From Ficedula albicollis (lineage: Eukaryota > Chordata > Aves > Passeriformes > Muscicapidae), in the NCBI RefSeq assembly GCF_000247815.1, contig NW_004775881.1, positions 1,594,573 to 1,658,572 of the forward strand: a stretch of DNA of 64,000 nucleotides, given 5' to 3'. The notes under the pieces were generated by a model. That model saw only the letters and a program-made list of their open reading frames with translations. It made no database searches and was not told the DNA's origin. The position numbers were made by a program, and so were the translations under genes. How positions within the stretch are numbered: the stretch's first letter is position 1; each line of letters begins with the position of its first letter. Shown here piece by piece: positions 1 through 18,757 of the stretch.

Positions 1-27
1 ATAGATGCACTTTGGTTCTAAGTTATT

Positions 28-160
28 TTGGTTTGGATTTTGTTTTCTTCATTATTGTTATTGGTTTTGTTTAGTGGGCTTTTTGGTTTGGTTTGGTTTA
101 GTTTTCTGCTTGATTTTTTCTTGGTGGTGTTTTCTTTTTCCTCTTGTTTCCAGTAAATCA
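28..160. repeat. T/G-rich low-complexity tract
   Basis: The tract is made of irregular TTTGG, GGTTT and TTTTG units with very few A or C. It is the complement of the A/C-rich low-complexity DNA seen elsewhere in this window (7.6 and 51.5 kb). The short open frame through it reads almost only F, L, W and V, as expected from composition, and is not a gene. Confidence 0.7.
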
Positions 161-2213
161 GACTCTATCTCATTTTTTCAGCCATGCATTGCAGATTTTC
201 TTTTCTAAATTGGGCCCTCAGCATGGCAGGAGGATTTCAGAGACTGTGAATTTTGCACATCCTGGTTTGCATTATTTAACTTTTGCTTCAGAACCTCTCT
301 CTTACCCCACTGCTGGTTTGAAAGTGCTAAGAGGTTAAATCTTCTACTTTGCATACAGTCTTAGTCATCTGCTTTCAGGATATATGTGGTGAGGAAATTA
401 CAGAAGTATGCTTGCATGTCCCTTCAATTATTTTTATTTATGAACAAATTTTCATTTTAAAAATTTGCTCTTGCCCAGAAGAATTAGCTAAAGAATGCAT
501 CTCTCCTCTTTAATCAGGAGAGCATGTTTTATGAATTACACTATTTATTTATATTTGTGCTGAAATCAGATTTTAAATGTAAGATAAATAAATTAAGATA
601 TAATAGTAGAATAACATTAAATAGGGACTTCATCAAGGCAAACAGTCTACTGAATCAAGAATTTTCCTTATACCAGGAGACTTAAATATATCTCATATTG
701 CACAATTTGACTGTTGACCTCCCAATGCCGTTAGTAAATACTTCAATTTAAATTATTTTTCAGTTATTACATCTATTTTTATTATTTTGTGTGTGTGTGT
801 TCTAGTTGTCAATAGTGTTTGTTATGTGAGTGCAGTTAAATTATTTGGGTTTTTTATTTTATTGTTTCTCTTTTCCAAAAGTTTTAAATTTTCTTCCTTC
901 TGTTTAATACTCTCTAATTTCATTTCTGAAAATTAGGTCAAAAGTGAAAGTGCCATAGCTTTGTAAATTCAGCTTTGCAAACCAAGCTCGATGTAAAAAG
1001 TAAAAGTTAGGGTTTTTTAAGTGAGAAATTATGTGTTCAAGTATACTTTCCCTATACACAAACAGTTCGCAAGCAAATTGGCACACAAGCATATATTTTA
1101 AAATCTAAAATAATAGATTGATTTCAATGTATTAAGGTAGGACAATGTACTGGGTATGAGTATTCCAGAAATCTCCAATGATTTTGCTTTACTATGCTAT
1201 CAGCGTCAGGCAATCTTTTCCATTTTGAACTTCTATTTTGTATACATTTCATGCTCTTTCAAATTTTTAATGAGATTGTTAACTTTATGGTTCACAGGCT
1301 TTTCGAAAATAAAAGTAAAATAAAATAAAAGTAAAATAAAATTAAAATAGCTGTGTCTTGTTGAAGAGAAAAGGAATACTGAGAGTCACTGAACAATTAC
1401 ATATTTTCAGTCAAAACTCTCCCAGTAAGCCATGGAACAAACTCTCTTAAACACATAAAAAATTTATAATTTTTAATATGCTTTGGTTCAGTTCATCAGC
1501 AAAAAACTCATTTCCCAAAATGAAGAGCCATTGAAACCACAAATTTTTACTGGAAATCCCCTTTGATGGTTTTGGTAATGTGCAGCTCTCTCTTTGGCTG
1601 CAAATTAAGCATCTTTCTTCTAGAGAGCATGAACAGGAGCAAAGGGGAGGGAAAAACACTTTGTTGTCTTGCTTCTGAGTTGTCCAAGGAGTGGGACAAA
1701 ACTTTGATGTAGTGAAACTAGGCACAGTGTGTCTCCTCAAAATCTCAGATCCTGGTAAACTTAAAAAAATAGCATCATATTCACAGAGGCCATAGAGCAT
1801 CCCACCACTTAAGTGCTCTTTCCTCCTGTCACAGCTGGGTCAGAATTTTACACCAGAGGCAACTCCCACTTGTTCACAGGAATTTGCTAAAAGGAGGGAT
1901 CAATGGGGGAGAAAACACAGTAATTCTTCCTTCTCTAGAGGATAGTTCATATTGTCCTGCTTTGTTCATTACAAAAGGTTATGTTAATATCCACTGAATG
2001 ACAATAAAAAGTTCATCATTAAATTGCACATACAGATGTGCTTTATTTTTAAAAAGAAGCGTCTCCCATGTGAACAAGATACTATGATAGTAAATCACCA
2101 TGTCAGCTCTGATGAAAATCATCATGTTGTCATAAGCAGCAGTTTCACCTAAGCATAATTTTATCAAGAGGTAGAAGACATTTTCTGGCAACAGCAAACA
2201 CTCTTTGAGGTTC
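161..2213. other. AT-rich non-coding stretch
   Basis: I see no gene here. Two small simple repeats are present: a (GT)6 run at about 789-800 and an imperfect TAAAA-type repeat at about 1306-1349. Open frames are under 120 codons, start at random positions and have no recognisable domains. Confidence 0.6.
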
Positions 2214-2219
2214 ATGAAG

Positions 2220-3050
2220 TGTTGGAGCCAGCAAGTCAGGAGTGTCTCTGAATTCTTCAAAGAGAAATCAGAGTGCAGGGATTGAATTAAAGCCTTTGAA
2301 GTATATTAAGTATATGAGGTGTATATTGAGATATATTAAGCCACTCACACATAAAGTAGAGGTGTAAGTTTAAGTTTTAGGATAAGTAAGTAGGTTTTGG
2401 AATGACTTTTAAGTGTTTTTAGTGAGTAAAAGGTCAAAGGTCTCAGATGCCAGAGTAGCAGTAGGAGTTCTAGTGAAGGTTGAAAAACATAGTCTTAGAT
2501 ACTACTGTTTTCCGGAGGCTCCAGGAGTGTAGTTTTAGACATAATAGAACTATAGTAAGAGTATTGCTTACATTTTTCAGATAGAACAAGATAGACCATA
2601 TATGTAGTTTATACATAATCTGGCGTGTTAAGAAACTAGAATTCTAATAGGTTAAGGAGTGGTGGTCTGAGTTTGTGTCTTAGCTTGTTGGGAAGGTTCT
2701 GTATAATAGCAGATACTGGGGAGAGCTGGTGCTTTTTGCCATCACTTTTTGCCATTGCTTTTGCCATTTTGCTTTTGCTTAACTTTGCTCACCACCATCA
2801 TCGACACCCAAGAAGAAGATAGAAGCTGCCACAGCAACATCAGCTTCCTGGGACTTTGACAGGAGCAGCTTCCACTTCTATTTAGGACTCTATACCAAAA
2901 CTTAGCATGGACCTTAATATCTGTGACTTTGCTTTCGAGGCTGATGTGCCTTTGTAATAAACAGCTTTATAGCAACTATTAGCTGCTTGCTCATTTAAGA
3001 AGATAACCTGACGAAGTTGGTGCCTAGAGCATTGGAGAGTTAACCCCACA
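2220..3050 (+). mobile_element. Solo LTR of an endogenous retrovirus (6-bp TSD)
   Basis: This 831-bp element starts with TGTTGGAGCC and ends with TTAACCCCACA. It is flanked on both sides by the same hexamer, ATGAAG (2214-2219 and 3051-3056), which is a target-site duplication. A polyadenylation signal AATAAA lies at 2956-2961, about 90 bp before the 3' end, so the LTR reads on the + strand. No gag, pol or env sequence adjoins it, so it is a solo LTR left by LTR-LTR recombination. A 6-bp duplication is typical of class II (ERVK-like) elements. The exact family cannot be named without a repeat library. The element could still carry promoter or polyadenylation activity. Confidence 0.85.
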
Positions 3051-3056
3051 ATGAAG

Positions 3057-3940
3057 TTTCTCTGGTCAATGAGAGTTGGTTCACAATAGCACACTGGATA
3101 CAGACACCAACCACAAACAGCCATCTGTGCTTTTAAATGAGGTTTTCCAGGTTGAAATCCTCATCAACACAAATAATTGTACTCACTGCAGAAATCAGCT
3201 TGAAAGTCATCTGAATACATCTGACAGAGTGTGTTTGTACAATAAACTCCAGGATTGAATCGCCACTTGCTCATACTTCTTTTATCACATATTTTCTGTA
3301 TTCGCAAAAGAAGTTTACCTTAATATTTTGCAAGCATTTTTATGAGAATTATTTCCTTTTAATTGTTAAAGAAAAAAGTATTTCCAGATGCTCCAATGCC
3401 TTGATATGCTGCATGTACTGAGTCTCCTGTGTGCTGCAAAATTTGATTGTTCAATGGAGAAAAATCATCAAAGGTTTTTCTTGAGGAAAAATTATTTGTG
3501 AACTAGCCTTTCAATCTGTTGTTTCTTTCATGCAACTCCCACAGGTGATCTTTATTACGTAATTTTAAAAAAAAAATTCAAAATAAAATCAAAAACTCTA
3601 ATGTGTCAAGCTTTTTAAACTCATTAAAACCAAAACAGTCTTAACAGAAACCATTGAGGCAGATAGAGAACAGCCCAGAGGGCAATAAGTCTCCAGCTGG
3701 CTGGACTTCTCTGCAAAGAGAAAAAGGAAAGGCAGTTTGTCTTTCTGAAATGTACAGCCAGGACAGACCTCCTAGATGTAAGAATCGGAATTAGAGACAG
3801 GTTGCTCTGAACCACTTTATTATGCTCATATAGTTGAGAACAGTGTCATAATTTCTGCAGAGCAGGCTGCTTCTGCCACTCTACTTGAGATTTTCCACCC
3901 AAACGTGGCAAAGACAATATGAGTAAAATAGGGTAATTAG
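3057..3940. other. Non-coding stretch, nothing recognised
   Basis: Ordinary AT-rich sequence lies between the solo LTR and a small tandem duplication. I see no exon, RNA gene or repeat family in it. Confidence 0.5.
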
Positions 3941-4104
3941 TATGAGTAAAATAGGGCAATTATTCATGTAGGTAGCTTAGTAATACAGTAATATAGGCCA
4001 CAGAAAACATGAAAAGAATATATATGAGTAAAATAGGGTAATTATTCATGTAGGTAGCTTAGTAATACAGCAATATAGGCCACAGAAAACATGAAAAGAA
4101 TATG
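3941..4104. repeat. 82-bp tandem duplication (2 copies)
   Basis: Copy 1 is 3941-4022 and copy 2 is 4023-4104. They differ at about three positions. A further partial copy of the first ~22 bp of the unit (starting TATGAGTAAAATAGGG) lies just upstream at about 3919-3940. There are therefore two full units and one fragment, head to tail. Confidence 0.9.
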
Positions 4105-7100
4105 TAACACTGGAACTAATCAGGTCAGAGGTTCATAATGAAACGCTATTTCTGGACAAACAATGATCAGCTCATTTAGAATTAGCATTAACCAGGAACG
4201 CACTGACCAGGCTTGAGGGAAAATTAAATCCAAAGAAGAGTAAAACAATCTCAAACCTTCAGTCTACTTAAATTCTCAGTGATACTAGAGTTTTGCTCTC
4301 AGTGCTTGGAATGCAACTGCTTTTAGCATTAGAAACAAGAGTAAGTTCAAATGGCTTCCTCCTGAATACTCAGTTTGTATGAAGCCAGTAAGCCAATGAT
4401 GCAGCAGACACTGATGCATTTGTTTTGTGTCATTTCAAACACTATCAATTTGATATGATGTGGCTACTGTTCTTCTTAGAGCTTGCTTAAGTTTCACACC
4501 ATGCTTGCAAACACATGCTTGATCTTAGAAAGAATAGAACTAAGGGTATTTAGTCCAAAGGGCTGAGGTATGCATTTGGTGCAGAAAGTTTTCCTTGGTT
4601 GTGAAGCCATGTTGTAGAACAGAGGACCACTGAAAGTGTCCTGCCCTCACTCATGCTCTCTCCCCGGGAAGGTTCTAAACATGTGCACTTAACAATGAAA
4701 TTAAATTGTAATGAGATAGAGAATAATTTTATTCTACTATAAAATTCCCTTTAAACCATCTATTCATTTGTGCCTGCTTGTCTTCTATTTATTCCCAAAT
4801 GTGGAGATTAGGTAACAGATTACATTGCCATGTGAAACTGAAAATGCAAATAATCTGCATTTTTTAACACTTTTGTATGAAAGTTCCACCAAAACGAGAG
4901 CATGAATTGTGATTTACGTTTGTATTGAAACAAAGTGAGATCCTGCTTTGGGAAAAGCAAAAAGTAATTCTCTAAAATTCCTCCTGCAAATTGTACATAA
5001 ATGTTAATGTGATAATATTTTAATCTATTCCACATAAACACTCTCACTTTGTGTTTGCGTCTAGATATAAGGTATATCTATTTTGGCTCATGAAGTTGCA
5101 GTTGAAATATAAAAGAATTTCAGGTACCTAGTTTGAGCAAGACAGTGTCTGCAGTTAGTGAAGCTATTAATGTCTACTAAATAATCACACAGAGAAAGCT
5201 CTATATGCAAGCTAAATATAATAAAATTTCACAATTATCTGATGCGATAAATGAGGCACATTTAGAACAGAACATAACTTTCCTGTCATCTTCAATTGCA
5301 GTTTGGGGAATATATTTTTTTTAAATACTGAAGTGATGTGTCCAGAAATGTGCAAATATAGGTTATCATTAAGTTTTTATCTATTTGAAATTAATTCTGT
5401 TAAGGACAGTGAATTGATAAAATGAAAAACAACTTATTTTTATCTTAACCGTCAATTAATTTGTATCACTGTGGCCATCTTTATGTGTTCAAGATTTTGA
5501 CACATACGATGGTAATATTTTTGCTGAATGCGTAATGGAAGCATGTATCATCTGCAAGCAACAGTCATTTCTGAAAATGTGCCAAGAGGATGCTGCCCAT
5601 GAAAAAGAGCAAGAAAAACCTTGCTGCTCTTTCCTTAGAGGATTTTTTTTTTTTTCATAAATAGACAGTTCATTGGAATGACTGTCCCACAAGGAGACCA
5701 AACAGCAGCTGGGGAGAATTGGAGTGCAATTGGAGTACTATGGCAATTCAGCATACACTATAGGATCGGCCACGATTGCTGGGAAATGAAGTAGCCCTCG
5801 TTGTAAACTTGACTTTTTGCACAGCTTCTAGCACCCTCAAGACAAACTGATGAGCAAGGCAAGTGTGAGGCAATTTTTTCCCCTTAATACAGCAAATGTA
5901 AAAGCCTTATACACAGTTAAAAGATGGACTTGTTTTGAGAGCAGATGATCTTTTCTGAGAAGCTGAAAAGCAAGTTACTTCTTGGTTTGTGACTTTGAAT
6001 AACCTTTTTCCCTTAAATTAAACTTGTACCTAAAATGTCACTATGTATTTAACCTTCCTAATAACACCATATGTAGGAGTGTATACTTACTTGACATAAA
6101 AAAAAATTCTCCTCCTCTACTACCCACACAAAGTTACTGATGATCATTTCAATCTTACTGTCTAGAGAAGTAAGGAAGAAAAAAGTTTCGTAACGGATTA
6201 ACCTTCACATCTTGTCTGAAGTAGGAGTCCTGTAGAAATGAGTAAGTGGCAGCTTCTGGCTCTATCAAATTCATGAAAACTCCCCACATTTCATTGCTTC
6301 AAAAATCCTCCTTATTCAATGTAAACTAATACTCGCATTTCTTCCAACAAAGTCCATTTGCCACTAAGGTAGGAAAGTAAACTCAAAGTATAGCTATGTT
6401 TTCCTGCATCTCTATGTCAGGAAGACTAATATGGCTAAAATGCTCTGAGAATCATACAAAGCCAATGAACTAAAATGACAAAGAGACAGACATCAGAGAA
6501 CACAAGCAATATGGAGAACGTTTTGACATTCCACTCTATGCTAGCCCTCTAAAGCTGAAAGCATTCACCTACATTTTACGTTAGACACTTTTTCAGTGGG
6601 CAGTGTTGGTTTTAAACCAAAATGAAAAAGGCTCAAATGCAGGAAGTGAATTTTCAGCTAGTTCCATCAGGACACAGTTAACCCATATGCTTGGTGTTGT
6701 CCATATTAGCCAGTATGTGCAAGCAGTTCTTTCCTCATACCAGAGGCAAGATTTCAGCTCCTATTTTTCACTGAGCTTGACAACACTGAGATTTTTCTGG
6801 GTTTCTGACTGAGCAAAAATTGATTTCTCTTTCCAGTCATACCAGAAAGGAAATAAGCCAGCTTCATCTTGCTGCTCTAAAAGCACCAAGGAGCTATATC
6901 TGTATTTTAAAGCATGTATGAAAAGGAGAGCAGAGAATTTGAAGTGGCCCTTTGACACATCAATAAATCCCATCTAAACAATATAGTTAATTTTTCATTT
7001 TACTCCAATTCAGTGAAAAAAGCCAGAGTGATCTTTGCAGCTGCTAATTTTCAATACAGATATGCAGAGATAAACATCCAACAATATGTCCTGGAAAAAT

Positions 7101-7241
7101 TAAAATGTTCTGAAGTGTTGTAAAGAAATAAATCACACAGCAATACAACTATGGTACATTATTTGGAGACAAGGTCTGTGAATATACACAGTTATTCAGA
7201 GGAATTGAGGAATCCTGAAAACACTTTCTATTACCCCTTTG
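4105..7241. other. Non-coding stretch, nothing recognised
   Basis: AT-rich DNA with short poly-T and poly-A runs, for example at 5641-5656. I see no gene, LTR or CR1 signature. Confidence 0.5.
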
Positions 7242-7369
7242 CATTCCTACTTTTTTAAAATTAGTATAGTCTGCAAGTAGAATATGCTTTTTTATCTTCC
7301 CTTTTCATTCCTACTTTTTTAAAATTAGCATAGTCTGCAAGTAGAATATGCTTTTTTATCTTTTTGGGG
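7242..7369. repeat. 64-bp tandem duplication (2 copies)
   Basis: Copies at 7242-7305 and about 7306-7369 are head to tail and share CATTCCTAC, a T/A tract and a long stretch after it. They differ at one base in the core, with divergence only at the 3' edge. Confidence 0.88.
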
Positions 7370-10300
7370 CTTTGCATCTATCTTGGCTTCCCTTAGAATA
7401 TGCAAAAAAAAAGTTCTCCTTTGCTATCATCTGCAAAGGAATATAAATATAAATAGGATATAAATAGGCTTACAGCAATTTTAATAAAAATATTCAGATA
7501 TCTTATAGCTAATTATAACAAATAAATAGTTATCCAGTTGTATACTTTCAACCAGAAAATGCAAGTCTTTGACATTTCCTACTGCATGAGGTCTCACAAA
7601 AGTAAATATAAAATATAAAAAATTAAAAAAAAAAAACCACAAAAAAAACCTGACCACCAAAAAAAAACCCGAAACAAAACAACCCCATAAATTTAATTTT
7701 AAACCAACAGAATTTTTTACATAATAATGCTACTACTATTGACTCCTTGCCACAGCAAGGAATTGCATCACAGGCAATGTCTTTAAGTGTCATGAGTAAC
7801 AAACACGAAGTGTGATCTTGAACAAGTCATATATTCTTTATGCCCTGGTTCTCTCTGTGCACTACTGGAATAGTAACACTTTCTTCTCTCATAGAGGGGC
7901 TATTAAGCCAAGCATACTAAGAGCTGTGAATGATTTCCAGGCAGACCATTGTAATTATCTGACTAAGTATGAAACTTAGCAATATATATGCCTCTATGAT
8001 AGGAAATTTATTTATTCATATGAAGGGAAACCAAGTGTGGGTTTTGTCTTCAATATGTTTCTTATTCTGCCATCCTTTTCATTGAATATTTTACTTAAGC
8101 TCTTCCATAGCAGTTGCTGCAGTGATAAATTACCACTTCCCAAGGGCAGTCTGACCTGCATCCTTTACCTTCAGCCAGAGGTGTAGTCTTCTCTGTGTTG
8201 GTAGTTTGGGTGGGAAGGTTAATATAACCTCATGAGCCTCACATTTACTGTGCTCATGTAAGGAACAGTTCCAGGCTGAAATCCCATTTCTGAACATTCC
8301 AGTTCTACTCTTCACATAAATGGATCCTGTGACAAGCCACTGTCATGGCTGACCTCAAGGTGAAGTTTGTCACATCAATTTGGGAAGCATTTTGAGGGCA
8401 ATTACTTACAGCAGATCTGCCCAACTATCACACAGAGACAGGGAAAGGAGAAAGCACTTCCAAGGTCTACTTGTGTAATGACACGTACGTCATGTTGTCA
8501 TTGGCTTAACTAACTGTATGAATGGCCTAAAGTATAATCTCCCCCTCTGATTTTTTTTAAAGGAGAAAAATAAGAAAAGAATCAGCACAGAATCACAGTT
8601 AAAACCTGCAAGTCACTGTAGCTAGATGCTATATATAGACGGCATTTCCTTCAGGAATGAGTGAGGAAATGTCATTATTTCAGCTGTGGCTATGTGAGCA
8701 GGCAGAAACAATTGAAAAGTGCTGAAGCAGAGATCCTTAAATGGTCTAGAAAGAAGTACTATGTCAGTAGGCTATTCTTTAGATGTCCAATTGTCTACAT
8801 CATTGGTGCTCCAGAGGAACATTTCTTTTGCAGTTCTGCTTTAATCTTTGTTCAGTGTCTGAAATCAGAATAATACTAGCACAGCAAGGAGATAGTACTG
8901 TTTATGTATGCTACAGCAGTGAGAGCTTTCCTCTAAGTATCATGAGAGTTTTGTGCAATGCTGCTCAGTCTCTCTTGTGGCCTCATTACCAAAAGGCCAA
9001 GTTAGCTTGTGGGAAGGGATCCTTCTGCTGTGGATAAGAGTTTGTAAACTCAAAGCTTTTTCGCTATATTGGATGCAGAAGGGCTAAAATACCAAAAGAG
9101 CTGGTGAAACTGTATCTCATTTCAGCTTGCTCTTCTCTAATAGGCCCTGATGCTTGTGTTAGTTCTACTTCCAGGCTACATACTGCCAAATAGCAAGAAA
9201 GAAATCATCTATAAGTCAGTCTGTCTACTCCTTTCAGCTGGCCAGCTGGGGCAACAGAGGTGTAGTTCTTTGATATTTAGCTGGGTTTTAGCCTGATCTT
9301 AAACAGCCGAAATAGAAGAGAGAGAAGTTTGTGAAATTGTTCCTCATTCTCTGTATGTAGGACAGATCAAATTCCCCCATCTGTAAAACCAGTGTGCAAA
9401 TACACAGTTCAGTAACATCTATACTTGGAATAGACACATGATAGTATTTCCCCGTCAGACACACTAGTTTGCCCAGTTCAAACTGGATGAGAGATATGCT
9501 GAAAATAGAATAAGAATTAATGAAGACAGAGTTTTGTGAGAAAATTACTTCCTGACCATAAACTCACTAGTTACTATTTCCCCGAAGCAGCAAGTAAAGG
9601 TGCACAGTTGGTTACTCTGCTGGCATCTGTCATGATAAATACTAAAGAGGAATAATAGTTGTTCTCAAATCTAGAAAATTATAAAGAAGTAAGAGGAATT
9701 ATTTACTTACAAATGGAATTGAAACTCAAGATCTAAATTCTGGCCACACTCTGGTTAGTAGAAACAGGAAATGAGTGGCAAAGATCATGAGTTATGTAAT
9801 TTTATTGGAAAACACTGGGCCTCTTATCTTTAACACATTTACCAGCAAAATAGAAGGGACTATATTTCATGTAAAGAAACAGAATAAGTCCATCACTTTT
9901 TAGAAACCAGATTCTAAAATTATTAAAAGAATGGAAAAATGCATATTTTTAGTTTCTGATCCCTTCTAATGTCAATACATACTAGACTAACATTTTTTTC
10001 TATAGATTTAGTGTGAAACTTCTGCCAGACAAAGCAAATTCTTTGTTGACTCTGCAATAGTCAATTTAGAAACAGCATAAACCAGAGGGGAAACCTGTAT
10101 GGCATAGCCAGTGATTTAAGTATATAAGACTTTTAACTAAAGCAAACATTTTAAGGTTAGGCAACAGATAAATGGTCAAATATCACAGAAAATAGCAAAT
10201 ATATTATTTAAATGTCTGGTGAGTCAGAAATTAAACTTAGAGATGGTTGCTAAACAACACCCCTCCCCACCAAAAATAAAAGGTGGGAAGCAGTTTTCTA

Positions 10301-11604
10301 TTTGGATAGTGAATAAAGAATAACCCCTCATACTGCAGTAGTAATTGTGACTTCTATCTTATTTGCTGAAGAGATATTAGAAGTGACAGAAACTTCTCTA
10401 CTCAATTCTGCTGGTGTGAAACAGACAAGAGTAGAAGCAGAGCCTCCACACAATATTCTGGAGCAGTTTATCTTCCTTGGAGTGTGCAGTGTCAGGATGA
10501 CCTGTTGATTATTTGGTAGACATTGTCAAGTGTAAGTAGTGGCTCCACTTTCTTGATTAAATATTAGCTAGTGGGAGGTCTAGAAATTCCTATTAAACAA
10601 TGTAATTGGTTTAATAAATTCTATGGAGAGTGAAGGGCTTAACCAGCAGGCTGTTGCAATCAGAGAAAATGGGCTCAAATATATACGAGTGTAAATAGGA
10701 GAGAAAATCCAGTTTGACTAATTTTTGGTTGTTGTTACCAAACTGCAAAGCCATACCCTAAAAGACATGGTCTAATAACACTGCAATAAGAATTGTATCC
10801 ATTAAAAAAGTAGTATGTCTGGGAAATTTGTTTCAGTGGTGTTGAACTGATGAAAATACCACTTCTGATCATATATATAGCAAAATTAGACCACTCCACT
10901 AAGGAGCTGAGCTCTAAAGCCTTGATTTTCAGGCACAGACCTGTTTTCAGCAATTTTTGTTACCTGGCTATTGACCATTGTATAATAAACTGCATTGATA
11001 AATAAAATTATCACAAACTGCAGCAAGCAGAATGCCAATTAGTAATAAAAAATATTCTCTGACAGTGAGAGTGGGTAGACTCTGAAAGTGTTACCCATCC
11101 CTAGGGGGGTTGTAACTAAGTGGAATTTTGCCCACTTGTACAGCAAAGTTGTCTCAGATGGTATATAATGTATCTGAGTTCCAAAAACGCAGCAACGTTT
11201 TTGCTTACCTGGATGGTCAGGAGGAGAATTAAGCTTCTCAACAGATGACTGTAAGTAGTTAATAGAGGTCTACCAACAGCAAATTATACTTTACAGAACT
11301 GTTTGCCTTCTACGATAAAATCGCTAGATGTGTGGCCGCTCAAACAACTCTTGTCTATGATGTCTATCTTGGCTTCAGCAGGGCCATTTTACATTTTTAC
11401 CATCTTCCATGAAACTTCATTTTCTGGGTTGATGCTTGATTAGATTTATAAAAAGCTGTCTGGGTCACGAGACAGTGAGCAATGGTCTCTCCTAGAAATT
11501 CTACTTAAAATGGATTTCCTCAAGGGTCTATCCTGTAAACTCTTCTGCTTTGTAGCTTCACCAAAACCATGGATGAAACAAGATGGATGAAGCAAAGAAC
11601 AGGA
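7370..11604. other. Non-coding stretch with an A/C-rich tract
   Basis: The only marked feature is an A-rich, C-interrupted low-complexity tract at about 7601-7686. The rest is AT-rich unique-looking sequence. A short perfect inverted repeat lies at 11182-11203. No gene is supported. Confidence 0.5.
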
Positions 11605-12370
11605 CAGGCATTCAGAGGGACTTAGACTGACTACAAAACTGGGCAGACACAATCCACAGAATGCAAAAAGGCCAAAGGCAGAGTCCTGTTCCTGACATGA
11701 ACCAACTCTCTGCATTGTTAAAGGCTGGACACTGCCCATCTGATTAGCAGTTTTTCAGAAAAGGAACTGGAAATCCTGGTAGACAGCAACCTAAAAACAC
11801 ATCAGCTGTGCTGCCTTGGCAGCAGCAAAACCTAACAGCTAGTTGAACTTACTAAGCAGAACATAGACAGAGGATCAAGGAAGGTGACTGTTCCCCTTCA
11901 TTCAGTATTTGTTAGATCACACCTGGAATACTACATTGAGTTTGGAACTCTTGCTGTACAAAAAAGGCAGTGATAAACTGCAACAAGCTAAGTGTCACCA
12001 AAATCATCAGGGGTTGGAGCACAAGGCACAAGGGAAGGCTGAGAGAACTGGGTGTGTTCATCTTGGAAAAGCTGTTTTGCTACTAACAAATTTCCAGTAC
12101 TTATGAAATACTATATAAAAAATGGAGCCAAGCTCTTTACAATAGTGCATGAAGGGAGGACAAGAAAGAATGGTCAGAAATTAGGAGAGAAGACTCTGAC
12201 CAAACACTGAGAGAACTTTTTTTACCAGAAGGATGGGCAAGCACCAGGGCAGGTTTCCTTCTTTGTAAGGCTGTGGCAATTCTCTCCTCAGAGATCTTGA
12301 AATCAAGCTGGACAAAGCCCTGAGCAGCTGGGGCTGAATTCAGAATTATCTGGTTTTGAGCGAGTGAATA
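11605..12370 (+). mobile_element. Degenerate CR1 LINE fragment
   Basis: The sequence follows, with many substitutions and indels, the last part of the avian CR1 second reading frame and its 3' tail. Recognisable landmarks are the block around GGCATTCAGAGGGACTT (about 11608), the 'ACTGGAAATCCTGGTAGACA' block (about 11768), the 'CACACCTGGAATACTACATTGAG' region (about 11918) and the region around 12260-12340 before the 3' tail. It is 5'-truncated, as nearly all CR1 copies are. Stop codons and frameshifts break the reading frame, so it is an old, dead copy. Its edges are approximate. Confidence 0.75.
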
Positions 12371-12818
12371 CTTGAGCAAGAGGCCCAGTAGTTCAATAGC
12401 CTAATGGTTACTGTGCTTTGTCTTTCTGATTGTACGAAAGACTTCAGCATAGAAACACCTGTTGTAAATAGATGAGAACTTGAAATCTGGTTTTCTAGCA
12501 AGCTGATATTTTCTTCTTTAATTGCTCTGGAATACTACTCATTTAACAGGGTCTTCTCAATGCCACTGTATCAAAGTCTGTATCAGACTTCTCAATGCCA
12601 CTCACGCCCCATACCTTCTACAGCTTCTCTGATTGTGAACACAGAGTCCAGCATGATGCTCACACTGCTGCACAGTACACTGAAATCTGACCAGGTTTTT
12701 CATCTTATTCTCCTGTAAAAGCCTTCCTTTGAAGACAGTTATCAGCAACATTACCCTATCTCTCACTGTATCAGAATGCACATTAAAGTCACATGCAGGG
12801 GAGGAGGTTGCATTATAT
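12371..12818. other. Non-coding stretch before the G run
   Basis: Unique-looking sequence. A 15-bp segment (CTTCTCAATGCCACT at about 12553) recurs 35 bp downstream at about 12588. The last 30 bases before the homopolymer are moderately G-rich. No gene is seen. Confidence 0.45.
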
Positions 12819-18112
<5,294 letters not shown>

Positions 18113-18118
18113 CAGACT

Positions 18119-18751
18119 TGTGGGAGTCTTTGTATCGGGGTGGACGGTCCTCAGGGACAAACTCAGGTGCTCTGTATATGCTGGTCTTAAAGTTGCAGTT
18201 TATTGTAAGGGCGTGGGTATACAGAGTCCTGCTAAGACCTGCCAGCTGCAGCCCAGAGCACGACAAGGAGAGAGTGGGGGTGAGAGAAAGAAGTAAGAGA
18301 ATTAGAGGGTGAGGGGGTGAGAGAGTAAGGTATGAGAGGGGTGGTAGCAGTAAGAGAGCGATTTTTTTGTTTACAATACAATAAATCTTCTATGTTGAAT
18401 ATTCTAATTTACACTAACCAAGCTGACACAAGATACAAATTCTATAGCATTTACATACAGCCTATAAGAATCATTACATTACCATAGTGTGTTACACTTT
18501 AAACTCTAAAAACTACTCTTTGGACCCTAGCAGGGTCTTCTCTGACCTTTGTACCTGCTCTCCAGCAGAAAACATTGTTCTATCAAGAGGGGATTACTTT
18601 CAGCTGGCCATCCTATTGTCTTCTAGTTATTTAGTAACTGAGGTTCGGTATCTCAAAAATGCCTTTCATTTCAATCTCGCTTATGGTTTCTATATTCTCA
18701 GAATCTAAGCATTCATATTTGTAAGGTTTTCCTGTTTCATCCTTCCCAACA
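18119..18751 (-). mobile_element. Solo LTR of an endogenous retrovirus (6-bp TSD)
   Basis: This 633-bp LTR lies on the minus strand. Its ends on the + strand are TGTGGGAG and CCTTCCCAACA, and the hexamer CAGACT flanks both sides (18113-18118 and 18752-18757). The polyadenylation signal, read as TTTATT on the + strand, is at 18199-18204, about 80 bp from the LTR 3' end. A purine-rich tract of GGTGAGAGA-like units at about 18267-18360 is a pyrimidine tract on the LTR sense strand. No internal retroviral sequence adjoins it. The 6-bp duplication fits a class II (ERVK-like) element. Confidence 0.88.
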
Positions 18752-18757
18752 CAGACT

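Noticed and set aside
1447..1800. 117-codon minus-strand frame
   Set aside because: No recognised domain or splice signals; its length is within chance for the region.
12553..12602. 15-bp direct repeat
   Set aside because: Too short to interpret; it could be chance or a remnant of a small duplication.
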